From Prorocentrum cordatum (taxonomy: Eukaryota > Sar > Dinophyceae > Prorocentrales > Prorocentraceae): a DNA stretch of 64,000 bases. The position numbers and the translations under genes are program-made. How positions within the stretch are numbered: position 1 is the first letter of the stretch; each line of letters starts with the position of its first letter. The stretch covers positions 517,501 through 581,500 of the forward strand of contig CAUYUJ010003658.1 in NCBI GenBank assembly GCA_963575745.1. The letters run 5' to 3'. Shown here piece after piece: positions 42,931 to 53,472 of the stretch. The notes beneath the pieces were generated by a model, which saw only the letters and a list, made by a program, of their open reading frames with translations, searched no databases and had not been told where the DNA came from.

Positions 42931-44835
42931 CGTTCCTGCTGCCCATCGTGCTGGTGGTCGTGCTGGGGGTCTTGTGCATTCGTATATGCGTGGCTGCGCG
43001 TTGCGTTTCTGCTGCAACGCCCCTATCGCGGCTGCGTGCCAGCCGCTGTTGCGGGGCCGACCGATGGCCCCGAGGGCGAACATTGGCCTTGAAGGACAGA
43101 TGGCGGGGGGGGGTCTGAGGTCTCGCATCTCGCTCATGGCCAGCATGATGCTCGCCACTGGCACGCGCGAGCGTCGGCCCCCTCCCCGCCCCCCCCCTCC
43201 TCTTCTTGGACGCCCGTCTCTTCGCCCGCGAGCTCCGCCTCGCAGTGCTGCGAGGCGGCCCCGAGAAACAAAGTGGCCTTGGGCGCGCAGGGGGTCGGCA
43301 CAACGACCAGGATCAGCGGGTTCTGGCCCCGGGAACACGGGGGCATGGGCCAGAAGCCCATCGCGAACCAACGGAGCCCCGAATATGCCCAATGGGATTT
43401 GGCCCCCGCACCTTTCTCGGAAGCCTAGGTGGCCAATGTGGACTCGACGCTGGCCATGCCCTTCGCCTTCGCCTTTGGCCTGGGCGGGGTCTGCTCCAGG
43501 TCGGTGGCGATGGCGGCAGCGGGCCTCTTGCAGCACGCGCCCACCTTGCAGCGGCTGTTGGCGGCGTCTGCCGAGGCGTTCAGCCCCCTTCCCAAGTCGG
43601 CCGCGGGGTCGGGCCAGCGGAGTTGCAGGCGCCGTAGAGGACTCAGGGTGGGCAAGAACCACTGCTCCGCCGTCGACGGGGCGAGCATAATCCAGCTCCG
43701 CGCCATCGTTCGATGCGCACAGAGCCGCCGCGACGGACGTGGGCGAGGGCTGAACAGTCGCACCCAGCGCGCCCGACAGTTGGGGCTCGAAGCCGCTCAA
43801 GAACGGCTCCAGGGCGGCCGGTGTCATTGGCAACGTCGCAGCACTGAGCGCACCGCGGCCGCTATTTGCCGACTCGCGCTGCGCCGCAGGACGGCGGTAT
43901 CTGGTAAGGGCGGCGCCGCTGCCAGCCGTGGGGCCGCTGGTGCTCGAGGCAGACCCATTGCCCATCAGCTGCTGCGCGAAAGGGGTCATCTGCAAGGGCA
44001 TCTGCATGCCCTGCATGGCGCTCATGCCATCCATGCCGTCACAGCCGCCCGATGAGCCCATTGGCACCATGGCTGAAGTTGGGCTGGCCGAGATCGTCAG
44101 CATCGGCTTCAAGGGCGCGCGGGTCTTTTTGTAGCCGAACCCACGCACCCCCTGGTCGATGTCCAGCGCCGTCGCGACGGGGCGAGCCGACGGCGCGCTG
44201 CCCTTGTAGGCGCGGGAAAGACCGGGGGCGGGCAAGTCCAGCGGGTTGTCGGGATTTGTTTTAAGGTGTTGCCCAGGCCAAGGCCGCTCCTGGTCGATGC
44301 GCTTGATGTGGCCCTGGAGCACGGAGCACCACGTCTTCTTGACATCTACGCTGGCTCCTTGGGTCTCAGCAGGAAGCCCAACAGGCGCCACCATGGCCGC
44401 GCGCCGCTTGAGCAACGGAACCGATGGGCAGGCCACGCCCAGTAGCCAAAGGCGTTCAGCTAAACGCTGAAGCTTGGATTCGACCGGGGAGCGACCGTCC
44501 CGCAGGCAAGCCCAGTCGCTGTCAGCCAGGAACCTCTCCTCGAACGACATGACCTGCATCTCCCTGGACTGCCCCGGTCGAGATGTTGGGCCGTTGCCCT
44601 GGCCCACCGCGGTGGCGAGGGCAGCCTTCTGATCAGGTGTCCGTGGCCCATTGGCGATCTCCGTGGAGATCGCGGTCGCATCCGCGATGCCGAGCTGCCC
44701 TGCGCCGCGCAGGTCGACTTTGAATGCGTCCGACTGGGCCTCCAGGAGATCGTCGCGGCCCAGCCTGGCGGCCACTTGCGACAGGAGGCTCGCCCGCGAT
44801 CTCAGGTTGGCAACCAGGCCGTCGGCCGCAGACAT
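42907..44835 (-). CDS. Hypothetical protein, N-terminal ~390 residues protein-like
   Basis: The minus-strand ATG at 44835 opens 642 codons. Residues 1-200 read as a helical globular protein: LVANLRSRASLLSQVAARLG, FKVDLRGAGQLGIADATAIS, LQRLAERLWLLGVACPSVPL, then WCSVLQGHIKRIDQ. Next come a Pro/Gly linker and a Met/Gly/Gln-rich stretch (about residues 260-300). After about codon 390 (near 43660) the used frame turns Arg/Gly-rich, while a neighbouring minus frame (43763-43425) carries more plausible text (CCKRPAAAIATDLEQTPPRP, KAKAKGMASVES), so a frameshift is likely there. No known domain. It lies in the same orientation upstream of the transposase-like pseudocopy, separated by the GTT tract. 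The first 390 residues are the credible part. Confidence 0.5.
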   Translation of the reverse strand: MSAADGLVANLRSRASLLSQVAARLGRDDLLEAQSDAFKVDLRGAGQLGIADATAISTEIANGPRTPDQKAALATAVGQGNGPTSRPGQSREMQVMSFEERFLADSDWACLRDGRSPVESKLQRLAERLWLLGVACPSVPLLKRRAAMVAPVGLPAETQGASVDVKKTWCSVLQGHIKRIDQERPWPGQHLKTNPDNPLDLPAPGLSRAYKGSAPSARPVATALDIDQGVRGFGYKKTRAPLKPMLTISASPTSAMVPMGSSGGCDGMDGMSAMQGMQMPLQMTPFAQQLMGNGSASSTSGPTAGSGAALTRYRRPAAQRESANSGRGALSAATLPMTPAALEPFLSGFEPQLSGALGATVQPSPTSVAAALCASNDGAELDYARPVDGGAVVLAHPESSTAPATPLARPRGRLGKGAERLGRRRQQPLQGGRVLQEARCRHRHRPGADPAQAKGEGEGHGQRRVHIGHLGFRERCGGQIPLGIFGAPLVRDGLLAHAPVFPGPEPADPGRCADPLRAQGHFVSRGRLAALRGGARGRRDGRPRRGGGGRGGGRRSRVPVASIMLAMSEMRDLRPPPAICPSRPMFALGAIGRPRNSGWHAAAIGALQQKRNAQPRIYECTRPPARPPARWAAGTLPATHAN

Positions 44836-44837
44836 CG

Positions 44838-44905
44838 TCGGCTGGGCTGGGCGCTTGGAAGAATAGTCGACTGGGCTGGGCGCTTGGAAGGAGCGCGCGA
44901 AGGCA
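44838..44905. repeat. ~33-bp direct duplication before the minus-strand ATG
   Basis: GTCG(G/A)CTGGGCTGGGCGCTTGG occurs at about 44838 and 44870, immediately upstream (minus-strand sense) of the ATG at 44835, so it would form the 5' leader of that ORF. Confidence 0.75.
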
Positions 44906-45179
44906 GGCGAAATCAGCCTGAAACAGTTCGAGTCACAAGAGCTACGGGGGGGGGGGGGGGGGGCGGCATGCGTAGAGCTGCGGGTGGAAGCGGAGGAGGC
45001 AGTATAGAGGAGCGGGGGGGCGCGGGACGCAGGAGGAAGGAAGAGAGACGGATGGGGGACACGTGAGGGAGGGACGGAGGGGGGATAATAAGGTCACTCA
45101 CGATTCGCCTTCATTCTCCCCTTCCGCGGCGGGGTCGTTCGCCCCGCCTTCCATTTCCTCCACGTCTGGAGGGTGTCCT

Positions 45180-45310
45180 TAGTCATCTGTATCCAGCCCC
45201 TCCACATCATCATCCTAATTATCATCATCATCAACATCATCATCACCATCATCAAAATCATCATCATCGCCGCCATTTTCATCATAATCATCATTCGTCT
45301 CATCCTCCCC
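45180..45310. repeat. (ATC)n microsatellite
   Basis: About 130 bp of ATC/ATT trinucleotides. Confidence 0.93.
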
Positions 45311-45429
45311 ATCCTCATCGGTTATCTCTCTTTCCCTCTCAGCTCTCTATATGTGCCGAGTGGCATGCATGCGTCGGTTATATTTCACCTGTGTGTCGAT
45401 GATGCTTTCTATGCGTCTGCATTGCTGCA

Positions 45430-45463
45430 TATCTCTCTCTCTCTCTCCCCATTTCTCTCTCTC

Positions 45464-45494
<31 letters not shown>

Positions 45495-45548
45495 CCCCCC
45501 CGCTAGCTCTCGTTATTTGTATAAGTGCGTATAATTATGTCGTGGTTG

Positions 45549-45615
<67 letters not shown>

Positions 45616-45669
45616 CTTTCTTTATTCTCTTTCTTCATTTCTCTCTCTCTCTCTCTATTTTTTCTTTTT

Positions 45670-45745
<76 letters not shown>

Positions 45746-45806
45746 CCTCGCTTTCTCTTTTATCTCCCCCCCCCCCGCCCCCCCCCCCCCCCCCCCCCCC
45801 CCCATC
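45430..45806. repeat. (CT)n tract ending in a C-run
   Basis: CT dinucleotides from about 45430 to 45750 with short T-rich breaks, then a 40-base C-rich run (45766-45803). Confidence 0.97.
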
Positions 45807-45994
45807 TTCTCAAGCGCGCAAGCGCGCCGCGGGGCCCCTTCTCCACGGCGCCGAAGGCGTTGTCGAGCGGCGCGGCAGCGGGCGAGAGAGAGCACCGCAC
45901 CCCCCGTCCCATCTACGCTCACAGCCTTCATTCCCGCGTCGTCGCTCTGGAGACCTAGCCGCCTCAGAGGCGATCCCGACGCGGTCGCTACGCG

Positions 45995-46260
45995 GCCTGA
46001 GTGAGCGCAATTGAGCGCACTCCCCAGCGCGAGCGAGCGCAATTGCGCTCACCCCCCAGCTCGAGTGAGCCACGCAGCGCCCACGAGGATCGAGAGGGCA
46101 CGGCGCAGCTCACTCGCGCTGGCGAGTGAGCTACGCCAGACCACGCGCGCGGGAATTGCTCACTCCCGCTGGGGAGTGAGCTCATTTGTGTTCACTATCT
46201 TGGGCTAGTGGGCTCAGTTGCGTTCGCTCGCTAGAGCGAGTGAGCTACGCCAAGCCGCGC
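45995..46260. repeat. Array of GCTCACTC..GAGTGAGC hairpins
   Basis: Successive stems with short loops, such as GCTCACTCGCGCTGGCGAGTGAGC (46106-46130), TGCTCACTCCCGCTGGGGAGTGAGC (46157-46181) and CGCTCGCTAGAGCGAGTGAGC (46226-46247), plus GCGCAATTGCGC near 46037. Units are about 50-65 bp apart, with CTACGCCA(G/A) after several stems. Confidence 0.85.
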
Positions 46261-46855
46261 TCGCCGCGAATCTGGTAGAGCGGCCTGGCGCAGTTCACTC
46301 TGCGCGGCGATAAAGCGCTGCTGAGCCCACTCAGGTCGGGACGCGTGCTGAGATTGCACGGAGGAGGGCGCGGTCGAGAGCGTGCGTGGTAACGCATCAG
46401 GAGGAGGGAGTTGGGAAGGCGGGCTAGCCCCCCCCCCCCTCCCCCCCCCCCCACGAAGACAGACGCTTGGGGCCGGACGGCGCGAGTGGGCTGGTGCATG
46501 CACGAGCGCTGATCGCGCGTGGCCCGCCACGGGGGGGTGAGATTGCATTCCTTGCGGGGCCCCGCTCCCTCGCGAGCAACGCCGGCAGCCCCCTCGCCAG
46601 GATGCTGCAAGGCAACGCTTGCATCGAAGCTCACATGCAGGATCGGCAACTGGCGACCTATGCAAGAGCTAGCGTGGTCATTGCCGCCGACGATTCCCGA
46701 GGGGCCTTGCGTGCTCGGGCCAGCCCACCTAAGCAACCCATGCGCTGGTGGGCTCGGCGTGGCGCTGCGCGCGCCACGCGAGCAGGGCGGCCGCGACCCT
46801 CACGGCCTATTCTTGCTCGCGCTGGTTATCGCCTGAGTTCGGGACCTTCATGGAT

Positions 46856-47100
46856 TCATTGAGCCACTTGCCCCTGTCGGCACAGAAGTGCGAGAGCGAG
46901 GGCGTGGCGGCGCTCGAGCCACGACGCCTTGGGGGTGTCCAGCACGGGCGCCCAGCCCAAGTCGCCGCGCATGGGCCGCGGCTTCGTCTGCAATGCTGCC
47001 ACGTTCTCGGGGGGCAGCTCAACGTGCAGGTGCGAGCGACGATGCGCAGCCGACTTGACGTTCATCGAGTGAACACTCCCTCCCTCGTCCATCACGGTGA
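46856..47100 (-). pseudogene. Protein-like minus-strand fragment, unknown
   Basis: The minus frame reads SHLHVELPPENVAALQTKPR, GDLGWAPVLDTPKASWLERR and HALALALLCRQGQVAQ, then a stop at 46858 followed in frame by IHEGPELRR. A single nonsense change would explain the stop. Protein-like but unrecognised; flanked by repeats and without a credible start. Confidence 0.4.
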
Positions 47101-47440
47101 CAGCGACGCAGCCTGCGAGCGATTTGGGGGGGGGGGGCGCTGGGCTTGCGGGGCCGAGGCGCGCTCTGAAACAGAGACACGCGGAGGGCAGAGGCACAGA
47201 GGCGGAGGGGGAGGTGGAGAGAAGAGGAGAGGTGAGGAGAGGAGGGGAGCGCGGGGCACTGCCACTTCAATGCGAGGACCGAACACCACTGGATGGTTGA
47301 GAAAAAACCGCGAGTTCCTATTGCCGTCTGCCATCGCCGCCCGCCATAACCACAGCTGCCACTTGCCACTGCCGCTTGCCATCCGCAGCGAGTCGATCGT
47401 GAGTCTTGTCGTTCGCTCGTCGGCGGGCCGCCAGTGACAT
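47101..47440. other. Intergenic, nothing recognised
   Basis: G-run at 47126-47137, a GGA-rich tract (47195-47250), then a CGCCGCC/TGCCAC-rich stretch. No gene supported. Confidence 0.45.
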
Positions 47441-47960
47441 TCATCGAGTGATATCGAAAGCGCGGTCGATCGAGCGACATCGATTGTTTTTGATTGTAGC
47501 ATTGGTAGCGAGATCGATCGGGAAACCGAATTCGTCCCGCGTGACGTCGAACATCGGTAGCGGGCAGAGATGCTCGGCCCGGGGTGTTCATCGCAAGGTC
47601 TGTGGACGGTGGGCTCCGCAGTGACGTCGTCAGCGGGTCGATCTCGAGTTCGGCCGTTCCTTGGTCGGTGGATGGGCAGGGTCATGGAGTGAGATCGATC
47701 GCGTGACCGAGCGATTGAGACCGGCAGTGGGGCTCGGGGCTTGGATATTGCTATCTTTGGTGACGTCGATCGCGGTTTTGACATTTTACGGGCGCGAGCG
47801 CATCGAGGCCGCGTGTATCCTCGTCGGGACCGGCCCAACAATGACATGCTGCCTGAGGGTGAACGGAGTGGGCAGTGGCTTGATGGAGCGAGGGGGATGG
47901 ATTGCCCGACCGGTACTGACTACGATATTGGAGCCGACAGTGACATCGGACGCGAGAGCG
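47440..47960. repeat. Degenerate GATCGAT-type tract
   Basis: Scattered GAGATCGATCG, GACATCGATTG and GACGTCGATCG words, a diverged relative of the 38330-38790 satellite. Confidence 0.55.
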
Positions 47961-48339
47961 TTGGCAAGCAGCCGGCGGGCCCGCCCGCGGGCAACCCGCG
48001 CGCCCGCCAGTTCCGCTCGCCGCGCGTGGGGGGGGCCAGGCTCGCACGAACACCCTTGGTCGCCATTGCCACTGCGCCGCCGATCAGTGCCGAGACATCG
48101 CCATCAGCGACGTCTTCGCCACCACATTTGTACGCGGCCCAAGTGTTATTCGAATGTGCCGCGTCGCTCGCGCCGCCCTGCGCCCGCGCTGGCCCCGGCC
48201 GTGGGCGCTGGGCCCCGCGGGCCAGCGCGCGCCCGATCCACGGGCGGGGCGACCGCCAAGTTCGCGAGGCGGCGCGCGAGGGCCCCCGCCCCGAAGGCGA
48301 TGGGCGAGGCGACCCAGCGCGCGCGCATCCAGCTCCCCC

Positions 48340-48765
48340 GACAAGCGCGTGCTCGGACTAGTGCCTGTCGACTTCAAGGGCCGCGCCGCGGCGGCCAGCG
48401 CGCTGTCCGAGTTCGCGGCAGCTCCTGTCTGCGAGCTGGCCGTTCGCCGTTTCGACAGCAGGGCCAAGGCTGAATGTGGCGGGCGCCCTTTCCAGCCCGT
48501 GGCTTTGTTTTCCGCGCCGACAAAGGCCGCGCGGGGGCCGCCTGCGAGTTTGGATCAATCGGCGAATCGTTCCGCGGGCACCCGTGCCGCGCTGATCATC
48601 TGGAGCGCTGTTCAAAGGCGCTTCCTCGCATTATTTGTATAAACGAGTTGCGGGCGCAATCTGCATCTCGACGCCCGCCTGGACCCCCGCCGGGCGAGCG
48701 GAGATGCAAGCGCAGCGGCGCTCGCGGTCGCGCGCGACCCGCCGCTGCAATCGCGCGAACGCGCG
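48340..48765 (+). pseudogene. Protein-like remnant, unknown
   Basis: The frame ending at 48642 reads VLGLVPVDFKGRAAAASALS, then EFAAAPVCELAVRRFDSRAK and ALIIWSAVQRRFLALFV. A neighbouring frame continues YKRVAGAICISTPAWTPAGR (48635-48700). It looks like one domain broken by frameshifts. No family identified. Confidence 0.35.
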
Positions 48766-48900
48766 AGCATCGCGGCGGCGGCGACGGCGACGACGGCGAC
48801 GGCGGCGGCGCCCGCGCCGACGGCGACGACGACGCTGGCAACGGCCACGGCGGCGACGACGAGCATCGCGGCGACGGCGGCGACGGGGCCCAGGCCCACG
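48765..48900. repeat. (GCGACG)n-type tract
   Basis: GGCGACGGCGACGACGGCGA-type repetition, about 130 bp, producing poly-Arg or poly-Ala frames. Confidence 0.85.
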
Positions 48901-48964
48901 CGCGAACTCGCGCCCCGCCCTCGCCCCTGGAGTCCCGGGCCAGGTTCTACCGGGTGAGCGAAGT

Positions 48965-49150
48965 TTCTGTGCGCAGTTTTACCCTTGCCGTTCCGCTTTT
49001 ACCCGCCCTTCCGCTTTCTTCGGGATGCGTCGGGCGGCGCGCCTTGACTAAAGCCGTTTCCTCGTTTGAGCACAGCCGCTTCTTCGCCATGGTGAGGCCG
49101 CTTCCTCGCTGTAGTAGAGCCGTTTCTTTGCTTTAGTAAAGTCAGCGGTC
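48965..49150. repeat. Short repeat GCCGTTTC(T/C)TCG
   Basis: Four to five loosely repeated words (GCCGTTCCGCTTTTA, AGCCGTTTCCTCGTTTGAG, GCCGCTTCTTCG, GCCGCTTCCTCGC, GCCGTTTCTTTGC). No gene; the sequence beyond to 49350 is not recognised. Confidence 0.5.
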
Positions 49151-49353
49151 TGCCTTGATAGGGCCTTGGGGATGCGGTGCTGATGCGGGTCGAGCAATCA
49201 GGGTCGCGCTGCATCGGGTCGCGGCGACCCGTGGACATTCTTCCTGCGAGTTTTCGATGCCTTTTGACAGAAGATTCAGGGCGCGAGCGCAGGACGTGGC
49301 TCGGCAATTCGGACGCGCCGCCGCGGTTGTCGCGACAGAGCAAACGCACTTCA

Positions 49354-50043
49354 CTACAAGGATTGCTTCCTTTCAGCAGAAAATTGTTCAAAGTAATAGT
49401 GCATTTTCCGCCTCCAGGTTGTCGGCCTTCCGAAGGCCAGCGCGGTCGCGCCGGGTTCTGCCGGCGCCGACCGCGGAGAATCCGGCGTCGCGGGGGAGTT
49501 CCTCGGCATCGGCGCGTCGGGGCATGCGATTGAGGGGGGCGACGTCCAGGGCGCAAGCAAAGTCGAGATGGGCGTTCGGTAAGGCGCCTGCACCCGCATC
49601 CGCGAGGTGGCTGTCGGAGCCGGTGTCGCCATGCACGGGTGTTTTTTCGCGCTGGAAGCCGGCGAGGCGAAGGTCGATATTTGGCCGGGGGCGCGGGTCT
49701 GCGCAGAGGGTGGATCGCCTCGGCCATTCTCGAATTTGGACGCTTCGAGCGCACGGGCCGAGGTCCCCGCCGCAACCTTCGCGCCGGGCCGAGGTGCGAT
49801 GGCGCGGCCGGGCGCGGGGGCGCCCCCGACATGCGCAGCGGCCGCGGCCGATGCCGCGGCCATGACGTGCGGCGACGCGCCCCAGATCAGCCGCTGCGTC
49901 TTTGACGCGCCGCCGCAGGCAGGGCGGCCGCCTCGCCCTGAAGAGCCGCCGTCTTCGGGGCGGCTCTTGGGGAGTGGGCGCGGGCGTGCTCGGTCGCGCC
50001 GCTCCCGCGCCGCAAGGAGGCAGCGCCGCGAAAGAAGTGGCAT
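49354..50043 (-). CDS. Hypothetical Ala/Pro/Arg-rich ORF, doubtful
   Basis: A 229-codon minus frame; an opposing frame (49607-50278, +) is equally long, as expected for GC-rich DNA. Composition is Ala/Pro/Arg/Ser with no motif. Listed because its last 30 residues (MHYYFEQFSAERKQSL) look less biased. More likely non-coding than coding. Confidence 0.15.
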   Translation of the reverse strand: MPLLSRRCLLAARERRDRARPRPLPKSRPEDGGSSGRGGRPACGGASKTQRLIWGASPHVMAAASAAAAAHVGGAPAPGRAIAPRPGAKVAAGTSARALEASKFENGRGDPPSAQTRAPGQISTFASPASSAKKHPCMATPAPTATSRMRVQAPYRTPISTLLAPWTSPPSIACPDAPMPRNSPATPDSPRSAPAEPGATALAFGRPTTWRRKMHYYFEQFSAERKQSL

Positions 50044-50295
50044 CGCGGCTCCGTTCCCAGTCTCGGCCAGGTGCGAAGGATCGGTTGAACGTTCGCGATT
50101 TTTTTTTCCGGGGCCAGAATGGGGCGGCGAAGCGCTGCGTCGCGGAGGCGAGCGCCGCGCCGCTCAGCGCTGTTGCGCCGCCAACGGTTGCGCGTTGGCG
50201 CCGCGACCTCGCAGCGGCGACTGCGGGCGTCGTGCCCCCGGCGCCGCTGGGCCGCGTTGTCGACGGCCCACTCGCTAGCCCGGCAGTCCGAGGGC

Positions 50296-50835
50296 CTAGT
50301 CAGAGCATGCGTCGCGAGCGTAACCCGCCTTGTTCCGCGGAGCGACTTGGCCGTCCAGACGTGCAAGGCATTTTGCCTTTTGAGAGGCCCACCCGCGATT
50401 GTGAAGATGTATGGGCGCTGCGAATCCAATGGGGTGCCAGCGCGCCGCTTGGACAAATGATGTGATTTCGTTCTCGCGTCGGCCATCGCGCGCCATGCGC
50501 CGGGCTCCGTCGGCGCCACGTGCCCGACTGCCGCCATTGAGCACGCGGCGCAGTCGTTCAAGGATGAAGTTGCTTCGCTGACGCGCAGTCTGACAGTGGA
50601 TTTGCAGGCCTTCCCGGCGAGGCCGCCGCCGCCGCAATTTTCCCGCGCTCCAGCGTTTGCTTAATCCACGACGGACCCTGGCAGCGAGTATAGGTCGAAG
50701 GATTGCGCGCGGATGGTTTGGCGCCTTTTGTCCGAGGCAGTCCACCCCGCTCGCGCCCGCCGGTGCGCTGGCTTTTCTCTGGAAGCCGCCTTTGCCTAGC
50801 CGAGATGCGCGGCTGCCAGCGCCAGGCTGTGCCAT
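50296..50835 (-). CDS. Hypothetical ORF, unknown
   Basis: A 179-codon minus frame. The C-terminal half (IHCQTARQRSNFILERLRRV and RWHPIGFAAPIHLHNRGWAS) is protein-like, the rest Arg/Gly/Ala-rich. No domain recognised. Could be a remnant exon. Confidence 0.25.
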   Translation of the reverse strand: MAQPGAGSRASRLGKGGFQRKASAPAGASGVDCLGQKAPNHPRAILRPILAARVRRGLSKRWSAGKLRRRRPRREGLQIHCQTARQRSNFILERLRRVLNGGSRARGADGARRMARDGRRENEITSFVQAARWHPIGFAAPIHLHNRGWASQKAKCLARLDGQVAPRNKAGYARDACSD

Positions 50836-51120
50836 CGCTTTTTCGCGCCGAAGTCTGCGGCCCAGGCTATGCCGGGTTCAGTCGAGTCATGAGCCGCGCT
50901 GGCAGCGAGTCGATCACCGAGTCCGGCTCGCGCGGGCTAGTGGCGCGCAGTGCGCTTGGAGCAGATGGCGCGAGTGCGGAAACACAAAACATCACATCAC
51001 ATCACATCGCCATCAACACTGAACCGCCACAGTGAGCAAGCATCCATCACAGCGCAGTGGCGGTGGCGCTGATTTGGCCCCCTGGTGCCCCGATGGTGCC
51101 CGGTCGTACTCAGCGCCGTT
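50836..51120. other. Intergenic
   Basis: ACATCACATCACATC tract at 50990-51010; otherwise nothing recognised. Confidence 0.4.
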
Positions 51121-51410
51121 CAGCGTGAGATCGCTCATGGGACCGATCGCTCAACCCTTCGATGCTGAGTTTTGCCGCGAGGTCGGTACTGAGATCGATG
51201 GAGTGAGATCGATAGCGGGGTCGCTATTGACACCACATCGCGGCGCAACATCGTCATTACTCGCTGCCGCCACTTCGAGGGCCCACCAGCATCGCCATCA
51301 TAACACCCATTGCATGTGCCAGTATTTGGTTTTTTCCTCCCCTCCTGCCTCCTTATTTCCCGCAGCGTGGTCGTATAGATATTTTCGGTGGTTCGCAGAT
51401 TGTTCCTGGA
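51120..51410. repeat. Partial copy of the 772-bp complex repeat
   Basis: GAGATCGATGGAGTGAGATC, CATCGCGGCGCAACATCGTC, CGAGGGCCCACCAGCATCGC, CCCATTGCATGTGCCAGT and GTGGTCGTAT follow the order of the unit at 34798-36310. Confidence 0.7.
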
Positions 51411-51589
51411 TCAGCGCCATCATTCCCAGGGGTCACACACTCATACGTTGAAGTTACGATCCTGATTGCTACTGATCTGCATAGTGTTGTTATTTGTCTT
51501 GGTTTCTTGGTTGTGGGGGTTCTGAAATATTGATCATATTCTCGGCTCTCTGGGGCGTTTCGGCGCTCGCTGTTGGCTGCTGATGGTTC

Positions 51590-52000
51590 TTCGCTGTTGA
51601 TCCTGTTCCGATCCCCTCTTCTTCTGGATGAGGAGGAGGAGGAAGAGGAAGACGACGAGGACGAAAACGAAGAGAAGGGGGCGAATGACGAACACCGCGC
51701 GAGCTTAATGGCGTTCCGAGGCGACGACCCCGACCTGGAGCCGCCATGGTCCGGGCTCGGGACCGTGATTTCGCTGCTGAGGCGCCCCCACGTGCGGTTG
51801 CTTCTAATAGTGTCGTCGCCGCCATCAGCGACGGAATTGGAGTCATCGTCGTTGCCGTTCCCGTCGTCGCAGGAGGAGAACAATTGAGGAGCGGGGGAAG
51901 GGTGGGGAGAATGGGGAAAGAGGGCGGGAAGAGGAGGAGGAGGAGGACGAGGACGAGGACGAGGACGAGGATGCGGAGGATCGAGTCCGCGGATTGAGAC
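51590..52000. repeat. Two GGA/GAC purine tracts
   Basis: GAGGAGGAGGAGGAAGAGGA-type at 51625-51680 and GAGGAGGAGGAGGACGAGGA-type at 51928-51975. Flanking frames (MAFRGDDPDLEPPWSGLGTV) are weakly protein-like. Confidence 0.7.
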
Positions 52001-52189
52001 TTCTTGGCGCCTTCCTTGCTGATTTGTCCACGGGTGGTTATTGTTGATTTCCCCACTTCGTTGTTTTAATTATTTGCGCTTCGCGAGTTCCCTCCAGCTC
52101 ATTCAGGAGCCCTGCCCATGAGAGTTGACGGGAAAAAGGACGAAGCGACACATCGAGTGCAACAGAGCGTACAATGAGAGGAGAGGGAG

Positions 52190-52945
52190 GAGGGTGTTGA
52201 GCCATCTTGGAGGCTATCTTGAAGCATCGGAGGCCTTCTTGGAGCTACGGGGCTGTATTTGGGGATATTGGGGTCCTCTTGGAGCTCTTTTGGGGCATTT
52301 TGGGGCCCTCTCGGAACTTTTGGGGGTGTCTTGGGGTCCTCTTGGGGCTCTTTTGCTGCGCTTTCGGGCCCTCTTGCGGCTCCTTGGGGGGTCTCGGGGT
52401 CCTCTTGGGGTCCTCTTGGGAGCTATGGAGCGCCTCCTGGGGCCATCTTGGAGACCATCGATCAGAGGAGGGGGTTCCTCGATGCCCCTCCCTCCTCCCG
52501 GGCCATCGAAATAGCCTCTTGGGGCGATCTTGACCGCTCTTGGGGCAGTCTTGGGGGCCAATGGGGCCCTTCTTGGAGCTCTCTTGGGCCATCTTAGGGC
52601 CATCTTGAGGCTCCAAAAGCGCATCGGAAGCGGAAAGGCGAGAAGGCACAACTCAGTGATTTTCCGTAGGTTGTTGAAGGATTTTGGTTTCTCGGGGAGA
52701 TCCTGAGGGTCGCCAAGAGCACCTCTAACCGTCTTGTGGCCCTCTTGGGGCCTCTTGGAGGCATGCCGTTCGCTATATTGTTCCATGTTGGGCTATCTTG
52801 AACGATTTTGGAGGCTATCTTGGGCTCTTTGAGGCCCTTTTTTGAACAATCTTGGGCGATAAAAGAACCCTCTGACACCTCGCGCCCCCCCCCCGTCCAG
52901 GTCCAGTGGAGGGTGTAGGGGGAGGGGTCAAGCGACCCACCCGCC
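52190..52945. repeat. CTTGGGGCC-type array with embedded unique block, copy 2
   Basis: Same organisation as 32300-32985: irregular TCTTGGGG(T/C)CC steps, a unique block GCATCGGAAGCGGAAAGGCG, then TTTTCCGTAGGTTG at 52618-52680, and CCCGTCCAGGTCCAGTGGAG at 52892-52912. Confidence 0.8.
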
Positions 52946-53054
52946 CGCAAGCCGTCTAGCTCACTCCCACCCGCCCTCCCAACACATAAGTAACACCCGA
53001 GCCTGAGTATGTTCAGCGGTCGTTGGATTGACAGCTACTGGGAACCAACGCCGA

Positions 53055-53240
53055 CCCCAGGTGCGCGACGCTTGGGCGAGGTGCGCCACGCGTGCCAGGG
53101 GCGCCACGCGCGCCAGGCACCCCTGGGGCCCGAGCGTGCCAGGCACGCCTGGTGCGCCAGATGCGCCACGTGCTCCGAGTGCGCCAGGTGTGCCGCACAC
53201 TCCAGCCGCGCCAGCAGGTGCGCCTGCGCACGTGACAGCG
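53055..53240. repeat. GCGCCA(G/C)GC tandem tract
   Basis: 9-12-bp steps of GTGCGCCA(C/G)GCG and CCAGGCAC(C/G)CC over about 180 bp; repeat-derived Cys/Ala/Thr frames are not genes. Confidence 0.8.
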
Positions 53241-53472
53241 TACATCGGGAACCATGTCGATCGGTCCCCGCCATCCATGCCGAAAACCAATGCCCATCAT
53301 TGTGTCTGGTGGGCCTGCGAACAGCAGGCCACGCGCCACCACCCCCGCCGTCCCTGTCAAAAACCATTTGGCAGTGATCGCGGGATGGCTGCGCCCAGAT
53401 TTAGCCGCGAGGTGCATTTAGTATAGTTTTTTGTAAAGGATGGTAGCCCTGCGAACGACAGGGAATATGCTG

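Noticed and set aside
45173-45958. 261-codon Leu/Ser/Ile-rich ORF as a membrane protein
   Set aside because: Translation of ATC and CT microsatellites followed by a C-run.
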